Source: Marinoscillum sp040218045 (lineage in GTDB: Bacteria; Bacteroidota; Bacteroidia; Cytophagales; Cyclobacteriaceae). Taken from it: 64,000 nt of DNA. Shown here piece by piece: positions 7,477 through 16,885 of this stretch (the stretch's first letter is position 1; every line of letters starts with the position of its first letter). The notes beneath the pieces were generated by a model that saw only the letters and a list, made by a program, of their open reading frames with translations, was not told the DNA's origin and made no database searches. The position numbers were made by a program, and so were the translations under genes. The stretch is from NCBI GenBank assembly GCA_040218045.1, contig JAVJQA010000044.1, forward strand, positions 1 to 64,000. The letters are read 5' to 3'.

Positions 7477-9105
7477 TTATTTGAAAAGGTCTTCTATAGG
7501 GGTTCCGGTAACCGCTCCATTAGGAAGAGAAGTGTTGAGTAACATGGAAAGGGTCGGAACTATGTCTGTAATATAGGTCTTGCGGGTAGTTGATCCTTTC
7601 TTCACCCCGGCACCATAAAAGAGCAATGGTACGTGGGTGTCATAGGTGTATCCAGAACCGTGAGAGGTGCCCTTGTTGCCATATCCATCGGATAAGCGAG
7701 CTACTTTTTTCAAAACCAGGACATCTCCCGAAAGTTTGGTATTAAATCCATTTTGAAGGCTTAGTCGCATTGGATCAGAATAATCAAACCGGGCCATATC
7801 TGAGGCAGTAAAAGCTTCTGATACTTCATCCACCTGCATAGCTGCCTCTACAAGCATTCTTTGGATTTTCTCCAGATTGTCACCATTCGCACTGATGAGC
7901 TCCCGGTCTAAGAATATTTGATCATTTGAAACATTCAGTATGTACTCCTGATTGTCGAATTTTTCCTTGATGAACTCAGTAAAAATTATTTTTGCCTCTG
8001 TATTATCTGTAAAACCACCTGGTAATTGATGATCCACAAGAAACTGCGGATTGCTCACTACGCCATGATCGGCAGTTAGAAAAACAGTGTACTGGTCTTT
8101 GCCTATGGTTTCATCCAGATGCTTTAAGAATGCAGCCAGGTCCTGGTCCAATTTGATGTAAGTATCCTGAATTTCCACAGAGTTTGGCCCGAAATTATGC
8201 CCTATATAGTCTGTGGAGCTTAGACTCACTGCCAGGAAGTCCATGATCTTGTCGGAGCCAAGTGATTCACCTTTTATGGCTGCTTTGGCCATATCCAAAA
8301 CCAGTGTATTTCCGAAAGGTGTAGTTCTTATTAAACCGTAGGGGCCGTTTTGCAGACGCAGTTCCTCAATGTCATAGGGAAAAGTAGGAGTGTCTTTGCC
8401 TTTAAAACCTCGCTCATAAGGTGAATTGTCCTCAGTACTTTGTGTGTATTGATCAAGTGGAAGGCTTGTTGTCCATTTCTGATTAGAGTATTTGTCAACC
8501 AATTTCCTGTTATTGAAATCCACCACCCATTTAGGCAATGCATCCATATAAAAATCAGAAGTCATGAACTCACCAGTTCGAGAATCATACCAGTAAGCAC
8601 CGTCAGGTGTATGACCTGCTGGTAAGACAGCTCCACGGTCTTTAATGGAAACCCCAACTACCTTCGATCTGAAATTAGTTGATAGCTTCAGTTCATCAGT
8701 GATGGTGTTGACCAGAAGATTGCGTGGGGAGATAAATCCACTGGGTTCGCTTCCACCTACATTTTTAGATAGCGTATCACCCACGCAGTAAACGGAGCGG
8801 TCTACCACCCTGCTGTACCAGTCATTGCTGATGATTCCATGATATCTGGGTGTGGTACCCGTATATATGGATGCATGGCCCGGCGCAGTATTGGTCGGGA
8901 TGTAGTTATAGTGGTTATTCCGTGCTATGAATCCATCATTCATCAAACGCTTGAATCCCCCTTCACCATAATTGTCATAAAACCTGATCAGGTAATCCTG
9001 TCTCATCTGGTCCACAACAATGCCCACAACAAGTTTAGGCTGATTGGATTGCCCTGAAAGGATGAATGTAGTGACTAATAGGAGAGAGGAAAGGAATGTT
9101 CTCAT
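7477..9105 (-). CDS. alkaline phosphatase family protein, PafA-like
   Basis: 542 residues with signal peptide (cleavage near residue 19). The alkaline-phosphatase superfamily metal site is visible: Asp in VVDQMRQDY near residue 32, a Thr nucleophile in NTAPGHASIYTG near residue 73, FLTADHGV for further metal ligands and a C-terminal His in YDTHVPLLFYGAG. The Thr nucleophile and overall length match PafA, the calcium-dependent periplasmic phosphatase of Bacteroidota, rather than PhoA (Ser) or phosphodiesterases. It would release phosphate from organic esters in the periplasm. No Pho-type regulator is nearby. Confidence 0.9.
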   Translation of the reverse strand: MRTFLSSLLLVTTFILSGQSNQPKLVVGIVVDQMRQDYLIRFYDNYGEGGFKRLMNDGFIARNNHYNYIPTNTAPGHASIYTGTTPRYHGIISNDWYSRVVDRSVYCVGDTLSKNVGGSEPSGFISPRNLLVNTITDELKLSTNFRSKVVGVSIKDRGAVLPAGHTPDGAYWYDSRTGEFMTSDFYMDALPKWVVDFNNRKLVDKYSNQKWTTSLPLDQYTQSTEDNSPYERGFKGKDTPTFPYDIEELRLQNGPYGLIRTTPFGNTLVLDMAKAAIKGESLGSDKIMDFLAVSLSSTDYIGHNFGPNSVEIQDTYIKLDQDLAAFLKHLDETIGKDQYTVFLTADHGVVSNPQFLVDHQLPGGFTDNTEAKIIFTEFIKEKFDNQEYILNVSNDQIFLDRELISANGDNLEKIQRMLVEAAMQVDEVSEAFTASDMARFDYSDPMRLSLQNGFNTKLSGDVLVLKKVARLSDGYGNKGTSHGSGYTYDTHVPLLFYGAGVKKGSTTRKTYITDIVPTLSMLLNTSLPNGAVTGTPIEDLFK

Positions 9106-9163
9106 GAATTTGAATTATTGCCGAAAGGTAAACACCTTTGGTTAACGCAGTTTTACGAAATAG

Positions 9164-11791
9164 TTAATTATGATACCTATGGATAAGTTCAGCTACCAGG
9201 CCAGTCCATCCCGTCTGATGGGAAGCACCGAGACCCAATCCGGTATCGCCGTGAAAGTACTCATAAAAGAGAATATAATCCTTGAAATGAGGATCGGATT
9301 GCAGCTTTTCGTTGTTGCCATAAACCGGTCGTTTGCCATTCTCATCCTTGGTGAATATACTTATCAATCGTTCACAGAGTCCCTGGGTGACTTCCTGAAG
9401 GGTATGGTCTTGACCACTACCAATCGGAAATTCCACCTTATAGTCGTCCCCATAGTATTGAGAAAACTTCAGAAGTGATTCCAGCAGTAAATAGTTTACA
9501 GGAAACCATATAGGCCCACGCCAGTTGGAATTTCCGCCAAAGAATGACGAGTCGGATTCTCCGGGGATGTAGGCCACTTCAAACTTTTGTCCCTTGATTT
9601 CCATCCGGTAAGGATTCTTTTCATGGGATTTTGATAAGGCCCTAATGCCATATTTTGAAAGAAACTCGTCTTCATCCAGCATTCTTTCCAGGATTTTCTT
9701 CATTCTAAACCCGCGAAGAATGCTTAAGAGTCGTCGTTCCCCCTGTCCGGGTTCTTCCCAGCGTGAAACCAGTGAAGCTAGTTTTGGTCGCTCCTTTAGG
9801 AAGAACAACAGCCTTTCGCGGAATTCAGGAAGTTTGTCATAAACCTCGGCCCTCAAAATTTCAATAGCAAAAAGTGGAATCAGTCCTACCATGGATCGAA
9901 CCTTCATTTGTTGGTTGGGTTCATTTGGTGCGTGCATCACATCATAGTAGAAGTTGTCCTCATCATCCCAAAGGTCCACATCGGTATCACCAATGCTGTT
10001 CATAGCCCCGGAGATATAAAGGAAATGCTCAAAGAACTTAATGGCCATGTCCTGATACACGGGATACTCCATGGATAAGTCAAGTGCAATACGCAGCATG
10101 TTGAGAGAAAACATCGCCATCCAGCTTGTACTATCTGCTTGCTCCAGTCGGGCATCTTCTACAATCTGGTGATTGCGATCAAAAACACCGATGTTATCCA
10201 AACCAAGAAACCCACCTTCAAAAACATTGTTTCCTTCTGTGTCCTTTCGGTTTACCCACCAGGTGAAGTTTAAGAGTAGTTTGTGAAAAGCTTTTTGAAG
10301 AAAATCAAAATCTGCTTTTCCCGAAGCCTTTCGGTCAATCTGGAATACGCGCAACACTGCCCAGGCATGAACTGGGGGATTCACATCATTGAAATTCCAT
10401 TCGTATGCCGGCATTTGCCCATTAGGATGAAGGTATCGCTCTTTCAAAAGCAATAGCAGTTGGTCTTTGGCAAAATCAGCATCAATCCTAGCTATTGGGA
10501 TACAGTGAAAAGCCAGGTCCCAGGCAGCAAACCAGGGGTATTCCCATTTGTCAGGCATGGAGAGCACATCGTAATTAAATAGGTGCTGCCAGTCAGAGTT
10601 TCTTCCTCCCCGGCGACCTGCAGCGGGTTTCATTCTGCCAGGATCACCAAAAAGCCAGTTCCTCACATTGTAGTAATAGAATTGCTTGCTCCACATCATG
10701 CCTGCAAAAGCCTGACGTTGTATGTTCTTAAGATCCTTTTCGGCTATTTTAGACTGCTTAGCTCTGTAGAAACTGTCCGCCTCAGAGAGACGGGTTTGAA
10801 AAACCTTATCGTAATCACTAAAAGGTTGCTCTGTCTTCGAAGTGGTCATTCTTACTTTTACAGACTTTGAGCTATGCGCTGGAATCCTAAGTTTAATGAC
10901 CCCCGAAGCTTTGGTGCCTTTTTTCTCAGGATTGATCGTATTCTTACCTGAGACCACATAGTCGTTGATCCCATCTTTTGGATAGTCAGATTGTTTGTTG
11001 GGTACTCCATAGAGCCGCACCCTATTGGTAGCATTGTCACAAAAAACCTGTTCTACATTTGAGTCTTGTTCGAAATAGACATAGTATTCCCCAAGGTGAT
11101 GGTGGTTGATGAGCATTCGATGATTATCCAGGTATTTGATTTCAGGAATTCGTTTGTCTCTACCGGAAGACCAGGTATTTCTATACCAAAAAGTTGGTAA
11201 AAGGTGTATTTCAGCCGTTTTGTCACTTCTGTTGTGCACTTCTGCCTTCAGTAGGAAGTCATCCGGGGCGCCTTTGGCATACTCCATGAAAATGTCAAAA
11301 TACTGGTCTTTGTCAAAAATACCCGTGTCCAACAACTCATACTCCGGGTCTTTTTTGGTCAGTTTTCTGTTTTTCAGTACTAGGTCTGAATACGGAAACT
11401 CACTGATCGGATATTTATAAAGCATCTTCATGTAGGAGTGAGTAGGCGTACTATCCAGGTAGTAGTATTGCTCCTTTACGTCTTCTCCATGATTCCCTTC
11501 ATGACCCGTAAGGCCAAACAGGCGCTCTTTGAGTATGCTGTCGTTGCCATTCCAGAAAGCCCAGGAAAAGCAAATGCGCTGATCAGAATTGCTAAAACCA
11601 CCAATACCATCTTCACCCCATCGGTAAGATTTGCTTCTTGCCTGATCATGCACGATGCTTTCCCATGCATTGCCTGACTCAGAATAATCTTCCCTTACGG
11701 TTGCCCATTGCCTTTCTGACAAATACGGACCCCATTCCTTCCATGGAGTTCCTTCTCTACATGATTCTAACCGTTTTTCTTCCTGCGTCAT
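9164..11791 (-). CDS. GH63-like glucosidase (MGH1 family)
   Basis: 875 residues, no signal peptide, so cytosolic. The N-terminal part (EEKRLESCREGTPWKEWGPYLSERQW) is the conserved opening of bacterial GH63-like glucosidases. The C-terminal (alpha/alpha)6 barrel carries AWDLAFHCI, MPAYEWNFNDVNPPVHAW, and FFGGNSNWRGPIWFPVNY. Relatives hydrolyse alpha-glucosides such as glucosylglycerate or short glucans. The divergent promoter region is shared with guaA. The PafA-like gene follows 58 bases downstream on the same strand, so co-transcription is possible. Exact substrate unknown. Confidence 0.88.
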   Translation of the reverse strand: MTQEEKRLESCREGTPWKEWGPYLSERQWATVREDYSESGNAWESIVHDQARSKSYRWGEDGIGGFSNSDQRICFSWAFWNGNDSILKERLFGLTGHEGNHGEDVKEQYYYLDSTPTHSYMKMLYKYPISEFPYSDLVLKNRKLTKKDPEYELLDTGIFDKDQYFDIFMEYAKGAPDDFLLKAEVHNRSDKTAEIHLLPTFWYRNTWSSGRDKRIPEIKYLDNHRMLINHHHLGEYYVYFEQDSNVEQVFCDNATNRVRLYGVPNKQSDYPKDGINDYVVSGKNTINPEKKGTKASGVIKLRIPAHSSKSVKVRMTTSKTEQPFSDYDKVFQTRLSEADSFYRAKQSKIAEKDLKNIQRQAFAGMMWSKQFYYYNVRNWLFGDPGRMKPAAGRRGGRNSDWQHLFNYDVLSMPDKWEYPWFAAWDLAFHCIPIARIDADFAKDQLLLLLKERYLHPNGQMPAYEWNFNDVNPPVHAWAVLRVFQIDRKASGKADFDFLQKAFHKLLLNFTWWVNRKDTEGNNVFEGGFLGLDNIGVFDRNHQIVEDARLEQADSTSWMAMFSLNMLRIALDLSMEYPVYQDMAIKFFEHFLYISGAMNSIGDTDVDLWDDEDNFYYDVMHAPNEPNQQMKVRSMVGLIPLFAIEILRAEVYDKLPEFRERLLFFLKERPKLASLVSRWEEPGQGERRLLSILRGFRMKKILERMLDEDEFLSKYGIRALSKSHEKNPYRMEIKGQKFEVAYIPGESDSSFFGGNSNWRGPIWFPVNYLLLESLLKFSQYYGDDYKVEFPIGSGQDHTLQEVTQGLCERLISIFTKDENGKRPVYGNNEKLQSDPHFKDYILFYEYFHGDTGLGLGASHQTGWTGLVAELIHRYHN

Positions 11792-11879
11792 TTGTGTTGT
11801 TTCAACGAGCTAAACAACGTAAAATTCATCATAATTCAAATCGATGTAAAAAATCAATTTAGCGTTTGAACGATTCTGC

Positions 11880-11887
11880 TAATTTTG
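11880..11887 (+). promoter_or_regulatory. candidate -7 promoter box of guaA
   Basis: TAATTTTG matches the Bacteroidota -7 consensus TAnnTTTG exactly and ends five bases before the guaA ATG. If used, transcription would begin at or beside the start codon. No convincing -33 TTTG/TTG at the usual spacing is present, so the call is tentative. Confidence 0.35.
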
Positions 11888-11891
11888 CGGG

Positions 11892-13418
11892 ATGACAGAG
11901 AAGATACTTATCCTGGACTTTGGTTCCCAATATACCCAACTGATCGCTAGACGAGTCCGTGAACTTGATGTTTACTGTGAAATACACCCTTTCAATAAAT
12001 TCCCTCAACCGGATGAGTACACGAAGGGAATTATTTTATCTGGAAGTCCGTGCTCTGTCACAGATGAAGGATCTCCATCCGTTGATGTTTCTCAGTTTGG
12101 TGATTTACCAATACTTGGAGTTTGCTATGGTGCTCAACTCATGGCTCACCAAAGTGGAGGCATAGTAACAAAAGCGGCGCATAGTGAATACGGCAGAGCT
12201 AAACTCGCTCACCTGAATGCACATTATGAATTGCTCAAAGAGATTGAAATTGGTAGCCAGGTGTGGATGTCCCATGGCGATACCATTACCGAACTCCCAG
12301 AAAACTTTCAGATTATTGCCAATACTGATGATATACCAGTAGCGGCTTATAAAGTAGAGGACAAAGAAATCTATGGTATTCAGTTTCACCCGGAGGTGAC
12401 ACACAGTATTGATGGGAAAACGCTCCTCAGAAACTTCGTGGTTCATATATGTGGTGCTTCACAGGACTGGACGGCAGACATCTTTGTGGAAAACACAGTC
12501 AGGGAGCTTCAGGCCAAATTAGGGAAGGATAAAGTAGTGTTGGGACTTTCAGGTGGTGTAGATTCATCAGTAGCCGCTACACTCATTCATCAAGCGATAG
12601 GGAAGAATCTCTACTGCATTTTTGTGGATAACGGATTGCTGAGAAAAAATGAATTCGACCAGGTGCTGGCTTCATATGAAGGCATGGGGCTCAATGTGAA
12701 AGGTGTAGATGCCAAAGCGGAATTTTACAAAGCGTTGGAGGGATTGAAAGATCCTGAAGATAAGCGTAAAGCCATAGGAAGGACTTTTATTGAAATCTTT
12801 GATGTGGAAGCACATAAAATCAAAGATGTAAAGTGGTTGGGACAAGGAACAATCTATCCGGACGTTATAGAATCGGTTTCTGTAAACGGGCCATCTGTGA
12901 CTATCAAATCTCACCACAATGTGGGCGGACTGCCGGAAAAAATGAATCTCAAGGTAGTTGAACCACTCAACCTTTTGTTTAAAGATGAGGTGAGAAATGT
13001 GGGAAGGGCTCTTGAGATCTCAGAGAAAATATTAGGTAGACATCCTTTCCCGGGTCCCGGACTTGGAATTAGGATTCTTGGAGATATTACGGCGGAGAAA
13101 GTGAGGATTTTGCAGGAAGTAGATGATATTTTCATTACCGGACTGAGAGAAAATGATCTTTATGATGAGGTTTGGCAGGCAGGTGCTATGTTGCTACCTG
13201 TGCAGTCTGTGGGTGTAATGGGTGATGAGCGGACCTACGAACAGGTGGTGGCATTGAGAGCTGTAGCGAGTTTGGATGGAATGACTGCCGACTGGGTACA
13301 TTTACCATACGATTTTTTAGCGGATGTTTCCAATAAGATAATCAACCGGGTAAAAGGTGTAAATAGAGTAGTCTACGATATTAGTAGCAAGCCACCTGCT
13401 ACAATTGAGTGGGAATAG
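11892..13418 (+). CDS. guaA: GMP synthase (glutamine-hydrolysing)
   Basis: 508 residues, the usual length of the fused enzyme. It converts XMP to GMP using glutamine and ATP, the last step of guanine nucleotide synthesis. The N-terminal glutamine amidotransferase domain has the nucleophile Cys78 in GVCYGAQ and the His/Glu pair in QFHPEVTHS. The ATP pyrophosphatase domain has the P-loop LGLSGGVDSS near residue 218, and the C-terminal dimerisation domain contains RHPFPGPGLGIRILG and ends KPPATIEWE. The following gene begins 36 bases later on the same strand. Confidence 0.98.
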   Translation: MTEKILILDFGSQYTQLIARRVRELDVYCEIHPFNKFPQPDEYTKGIILSGSPCSVTDEGSPSVDVSQFGDLPILGVCYGAQLMAHQSGGIVTKAAHSEYGRAKLAHLNAHYELLKEIEIGSQVWMSHGDTITELPENFQIIANTDDIPVAAYKVEDKEIYGIQFHPEVTHSIDGKTLLRNFVVHICGASQDWTADIFVENTVRELQAKLGKDKVVLGLSGGVDSSVAATLIHQAIGKNLYCIFVDNGLLRKNEFDQVLASYEGMGLNVKGVDAKAEFYKALEGLKDPEDKRKAIGRTFIEIFDVEAHKIKDVKWLGQGTIYPDVIESVSVNGPSVTIKSHHNVGGLPEKMNLKVVEPLNLLFKDEVRNVGRALEISEKILGRHPFPGPGLGIRILGDITAEKVRILQEVDDIFITGLRENDLYDEVWQAGAMLLPVQSVGVMGDERTYEQVVALRAVASLDGMTADWVHLPYDFLADVSNKIINRVKGVNRVVYDISSKPPATIEWE

Positions 13419-13454
13419 TCGTAAATTCAAATTTTTGAAACCAACACAGCAGTT

Positions 13455-15323
13455 TTGAAGCACATACTCTTATTATCGGTAACATTACTCATTGGCAGTT
13501 TGGCATTAGGACAGGGTGCACAAAGTGAGTACTTAGAAGCAAAAAGATTATTCGACGAAGGAAAATACACGAGTTCCAAAGGTGCTTTTGGTGCACTTGT
13601 AGCTACCCCTGATTTCGCAAAGTACAGTTTGTTTTATTACGGTTTGAGTGCTTACAAGCAAGGTGACGGCAAATCTGCCAGAGATTCATGGAAGCAGCTT
13701 GTGCAACAAGAGCCTGATTGGGAGCAGGTTCCGGAAGTTTTGTTTTGGCTTAGCTACTCCAGTTTGGAGGATACACTTTATACTCAGGGAATAAAATATG
13801 CTCAGGACCTGACCGAAAAAAGCCGGAATTTCAGCCAAGAAGAAAGTCTGATCAGGAAGTTTATCAGCCCACTTCCGATCAAGCGGGTTGACAGTCTTGT
13901 CAAGGAATTTCCAGAACATAGGCTTTTGGCTAATTTGTTGGTGAAGAAACTCAGTAAAGTCTCCTATCAAAAGCGTGATTTTGTAAGAATCAATGCATTA
14001 ATTGAAAAGTGGGAGTTTGAGGTGGACGACTTTGCCATGGTGGAATTACCCCTTGTGAAAAAAGATACCTACAACATTGCTGTTTTACTTCCGTTCCTGT
14101 TCCAATCATTGGAAAACACTAGTCTTATTGCTCAGAATACGCTGGTTATGGACATGTACCAGGGGATGCAGCTTGCTGCTAAAGACCTTTCAGAAATTGG
14201 TATGCCTGTGAATCTTTTCCCCTATGATACGAAGCGACAAGTTGAAGAGACCGAAAAAATACTACAATCGCCAGGATTTAAAAGCACTGACTTGATCATT
14301 GGGCCTTTATACCCAGGTCCTAACACAGTTGTGAATGCTTTTACCAAGGAGAATGCAATCAATACATTCAATCCGATTTCATCAAATGTGGAGGTTATTG
14401 GAGACAATCCCTATTCTTTTCTCGTAAGACCAACCAATGCCACGTTAGCATTGAAAACAGCAGAACTGGCTATTCAGGAGAACGCCTTCAATCCTTACAC
14501 CATGATTTTTTATGAGCAGTCTGACCGTGATTCACTCTTTGCGGCTGTTTATAAACAAAAAGTTGAAGAAGCTGGGTTTAAAGTAGTTCTTTACCAGCCT
14601 ATTACTAAAGACAATGCCAAAACCTTGTTGGATACATTATCGGCTCAGTATTATGCTTATTACTCTCAGGAAGAAGCTGATTCACTGATAGAAGCGGGTG
14701 AATATGTGAGAGACCGGAGAATAAGAAGGGATGAGATGGACCGAATGAAGAGAGATCAGAGATTTGTGTTGCCCATCAGTTTTGATGACAATCAAAATGA
14801 AATCGTATTCTATCAGCAGAAGTTTTATATGGCTCCGGATAGTATTGGACACATAGTGGCTGCTACCAGAAGCAATCTGTTCGCAAATAATATGATTTCA
14901 GTGATTGAAAGTCGTGGGGATAGTACCAAGCTATATGGTTCTGGTGACTGGTTGGACTTTACCATGTTGAGTTTCAATCAATTGGATCGGCTTGGAGTTG
15001 GGTTGAGCGATCCTGATTACCTCAATAGGGATTCTTTTGCATTCAAGGGATTGAAACAGAGAATCGGTCAGGAATTCAAAACAAATCCATCCATTAACCA
15101 TTATAGAGGATATGAGATTGTTTGGTTCACTGGAAGAATGCTGCATCGGAATGGCAAATATTTTCAGCGGGGCATAAGGTCCGGGGATTTCTATCCGGGA
15201 AAGATCTTTGAAGGTCATCAATATGGGGTGGCCAATGACAATCAAATCGTACCAATTGTAAGATTCAAAAACGCCAAACTCGAGGTAGTCAACAGGGAAC
15301 AATATGAAGATCGAAAAGAGTAA
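13455..15323 (+). CDS. TPR plus periplasmic-binding-fold protein (LpoA-like architecture)
   Basis: 622 residues with signal peptide (MKHILLLSVTLLIGSLALGQ), starting from a TTG at 13455. Residues about 22-190 are helical TPR-like repeats (EYLEAKRLFDEGKY, FYYGLSAYKQGD). From about residue 205 a type I periplasmic-binding fold begins with YNIAVLLPFLF, then MYQGMQLAAKDL and LIIGPLYPGPNT. This TPR-then-binding-protein order is that of LpoA, the activator of a penicillin-binding protein in gammaproteobacteria, though here no lipobox is present. Automatic annotation would call it an ABC transporter substrate-binding protein, but no ABC permease is near. The 3' end overlaps hemL by 20 bases. Confidence 0.82.
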   Translation: MKHILLLSVTLLIGSLALGQGAQSEYLEAKRLFDEGKYTSSKGAFGALVATPDFAKYSLFYYGLSAYKQGDGKSARDSWKQLVQQEPDWEQVPEVLFWLSYSSLEDTLYTQGIKYAQDLTEKSRNFSQEESLIRKFISPLPIKRVDSLVKEFPEHRLLANLLVKKLSKVSYQKRDFVRINALIEKWEFEVDDFAMVELPLVKKDTYNIAVLLPFLFQSLENTSLIAQNTLVMDMYQGMQLAAKDLSEIGMPVNLFPYDTKRQVEETEKILQSPGFKSTDLIIGPLYPGPNTVVNAFTKENAINTFNPISSNVEVIGDNPYSFLVRPTNATLALKTAELAIQENAFNPYTMIFYEQSDRDSLFAAVYKQKVEEAGFKVVLYQPITKDNAKTLLDTLSAQYYAYYSQEEADSLIEAGEYVRDRRIRRDEMDRMKRDQRFVLPISFDDNQNEIVFYQQKFYMAPDSIGHIVAATRSNLFANNMISVIESRGDSTKLYGSGDWLDFTMLSFNQLDRLGVGLSDPDYLNRDSFAFKGLKQRIGQEFKTNPSINHYRGYEIVWFTGRMLHRNGKYFQRGIRSGDFYPGKIFEGHQYGVANDNQIVPIVRFKNAKLEVVNREQYEDRKE

Positions 15324-16599
15324 ATCACTTTTTAACAGGGCAAAGAATTATATACCGGGTGGAGTCAATTCACCCGTTCGTGCTTTTAAGGCAGTAGGAG
15401 GAGATCCAATATTTTTCAAGTCGGCTCGTGGTTCACGGATGACAGATGAGGATGGCAATACCTACATTGACATGATCAACTCGTGGGGGCCTATGATTCT
15501 AGGTCATGCCCATCCACTTGTAGAGGAGGCGGTTATTCAAGCCATTCAGCATTCTCCATCTTTTGGAGCCCCTGGTGAGCGCGAACTACTCATTGCCGAG
15601 CTTATATGTGAGATGGTGCCGTCCGTTGACCGGGTCAGAATGGTTAATTCTGGCACAGAAGCGACCATGTCGGCCATTCGGGTGGCAAGAGGGTACACTG
15701 GAAAAGATAAGTTTATCAAATTTGAAGGCTGCTATCATGGCCATGGAGATTCTTTCCTGATTGCAGCAGGTAGTGGAGCCATGACCATGGGTACTCCCAA
15801 TAGCCCTGGCGTAACCGCAGGAACTGCAAAGGATACGCTCCTTGCACCATTTAATGATCAGGAAGCTGTTAAGAAGATATTAGCCGAAAACCGAAATGAA
15901 GTTGCTGCGATTATTGTAGAGCCTGTTGCCGGCAATATGGGATGCGTATTGCCAGAGCCTGGTTTTCTTGAAGGGCTTCGATCACTGTGTGATTCTGAAA
16001 ATGTGGTCCTGATTTTTGATGAAGTAATGACAGGGTTCCGGTTGGCAAAAGGTGGTGCCCAGGAGCGACTGGGAGTGGTCCCGGATTTAACAACACTGGG
16101 TAAGATCATTGGTGGAGGACTTCCTGTAGGAGCTTATGGTGGTAAAAAGGAGATCATGGATTACGTTTCACCTGAAGGGCCAGTATATCAGGCAGGTACC
16201 TTGTCGGGAAATCCGGTTGCCATGGCTGCAGGGTATACGATGCTTAAGTATTTGTATGACCATCCGGAAACTTACGGAAAGCTGGAGTCCAATACCAAAA
16301 AGATAGTAGCGGGGTATAAGGAAAGCCTGAAAGCACTTGGTCTCAACTATACGATGAATCAGATAGGTAGCATGTATAGTTTGTTTTTCACCGATCAAAA
16401 GGTCATCGATTTTGCTACTGCCAAAAGTTGCAATACAGCTGATTTTGGTAAGTATTTTAACCTAATGCTTCAAAAAGGAATCTATTTGGCACCCTCTCAG
16501 TTTGAAACCTTGTTTGTTTCGGCAGTGCTTTCAGATGATGACATTTCAGATATCATTCATGCCAATGACGAGAGTCTGCGAACTCTAATGGAAGGGTAA
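15304..16599 (+). CDS. hemL: glutamate-1-semialdehyde 2,1-aminomutase
   Basis: 431 residues, family length. It makes 5-aminolevulinate from glutamate-1-semialdehyde with pyridoxal phosphate in the C5 tetrapyrrole pathway. The N-terminus (SLFNRAKNYIPGGVNSPVRAF) and the PLP lysine motif TLGKIIGGGLPVGAYGG near residue 265 are diagnostic, with the cofactor-binding Asp in IFDEVMTGFR. The ATG lies inside the end of the preceding TPR protein gene, suggesting translational coupling. hemN at 62-63 kb acts later in the same pathway. Confidence 0.97.
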   Translation: MKIEKSKSLFNRAKNYIPGGVNSPVRAFKAVGGDPIFFKSARGSRMTDEDGNTYIDMINSWGPMILGHAHPLVEEAVIQAIQHSPSFGAPGERELLIAELICEMVPSVDRVRMVNSGTEATMSAIRVARGYTGKDKFIKFEGCYHGHGDSFLIAAGSGAMTMGTPNSPGVTAGTAKDTLLAPFNDQEAVKKILAENRNEVAAIIVEPVAGNMGCVLPEPGFLEGLRSLCDSENVVLIFDEVMTGFRLAKGGAQERLGVVPDLTTLGKIIGGGLPVGAYGGKKEIMDYVSPEGPVYQAGTLSGNPVAMAAGYTMLKYLYDHPETYGKLESNTKKIVAGYKESLKALGLNYTMNQIGSMYSLFFTDQKVIDFATAKSCNTADFGKYFNLMLQKGIYLAPSQFETLFVSAVLSDDDISDIIHANDESLRTLMEG

Positions 16600-16610
16600 T
16601 AAAAAACCAA

Positions 16611-16853
16611 TTAAACATCTGAAAAATGACGATGGAGAGCATTCCACTCTTCATCAAGGCTTCCATTGTATACTGGCTGATCTGCCCGGCGGTACCAGTA
16701 CTCAGCATTCCATTGATCGCCTTCTTTGCGATGTAAATACGCATGAATCCAGGCTGCTTCTTTAGTAGGTACGTCTTGAATCAACTCATGAGCAGCATCC
16801 CATTTGCCATCCCTCTCCAGTTTTAGAGCTTGTTTGTAGATGTCGTCTTGCAT
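16611..16853 (-). CDS. small conserved hypothetical protein
   Basis: 80 residues, cytosolic, from the ATG at 16853. It looks like a single TPR-type helix pair (YKQALKLERDGKWDAAHELIQDV) followed by an aromatic-rich segment HAYLHRKEGDQWNAEYWYRRAD. I have seen similar short proteins in many Gram-negative genomes, without assigned function. It is convergent with hemL (11 bases between stops) and 32 bases downstream of the glycosyltransferase gene end. Confidence 0.75.
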   Translation of the reverse strand: MQDDIYKQALKLERDGKWDAAHELIQDVPTKEAAWIHAYLHRKEGDQWNAEYWYRRADQPVYNGSLDEEWNALHRHFSDV

Positions 16854-16885
16854 GCTCCAAAGTTAGTAATCATTCGCTATTCAGG

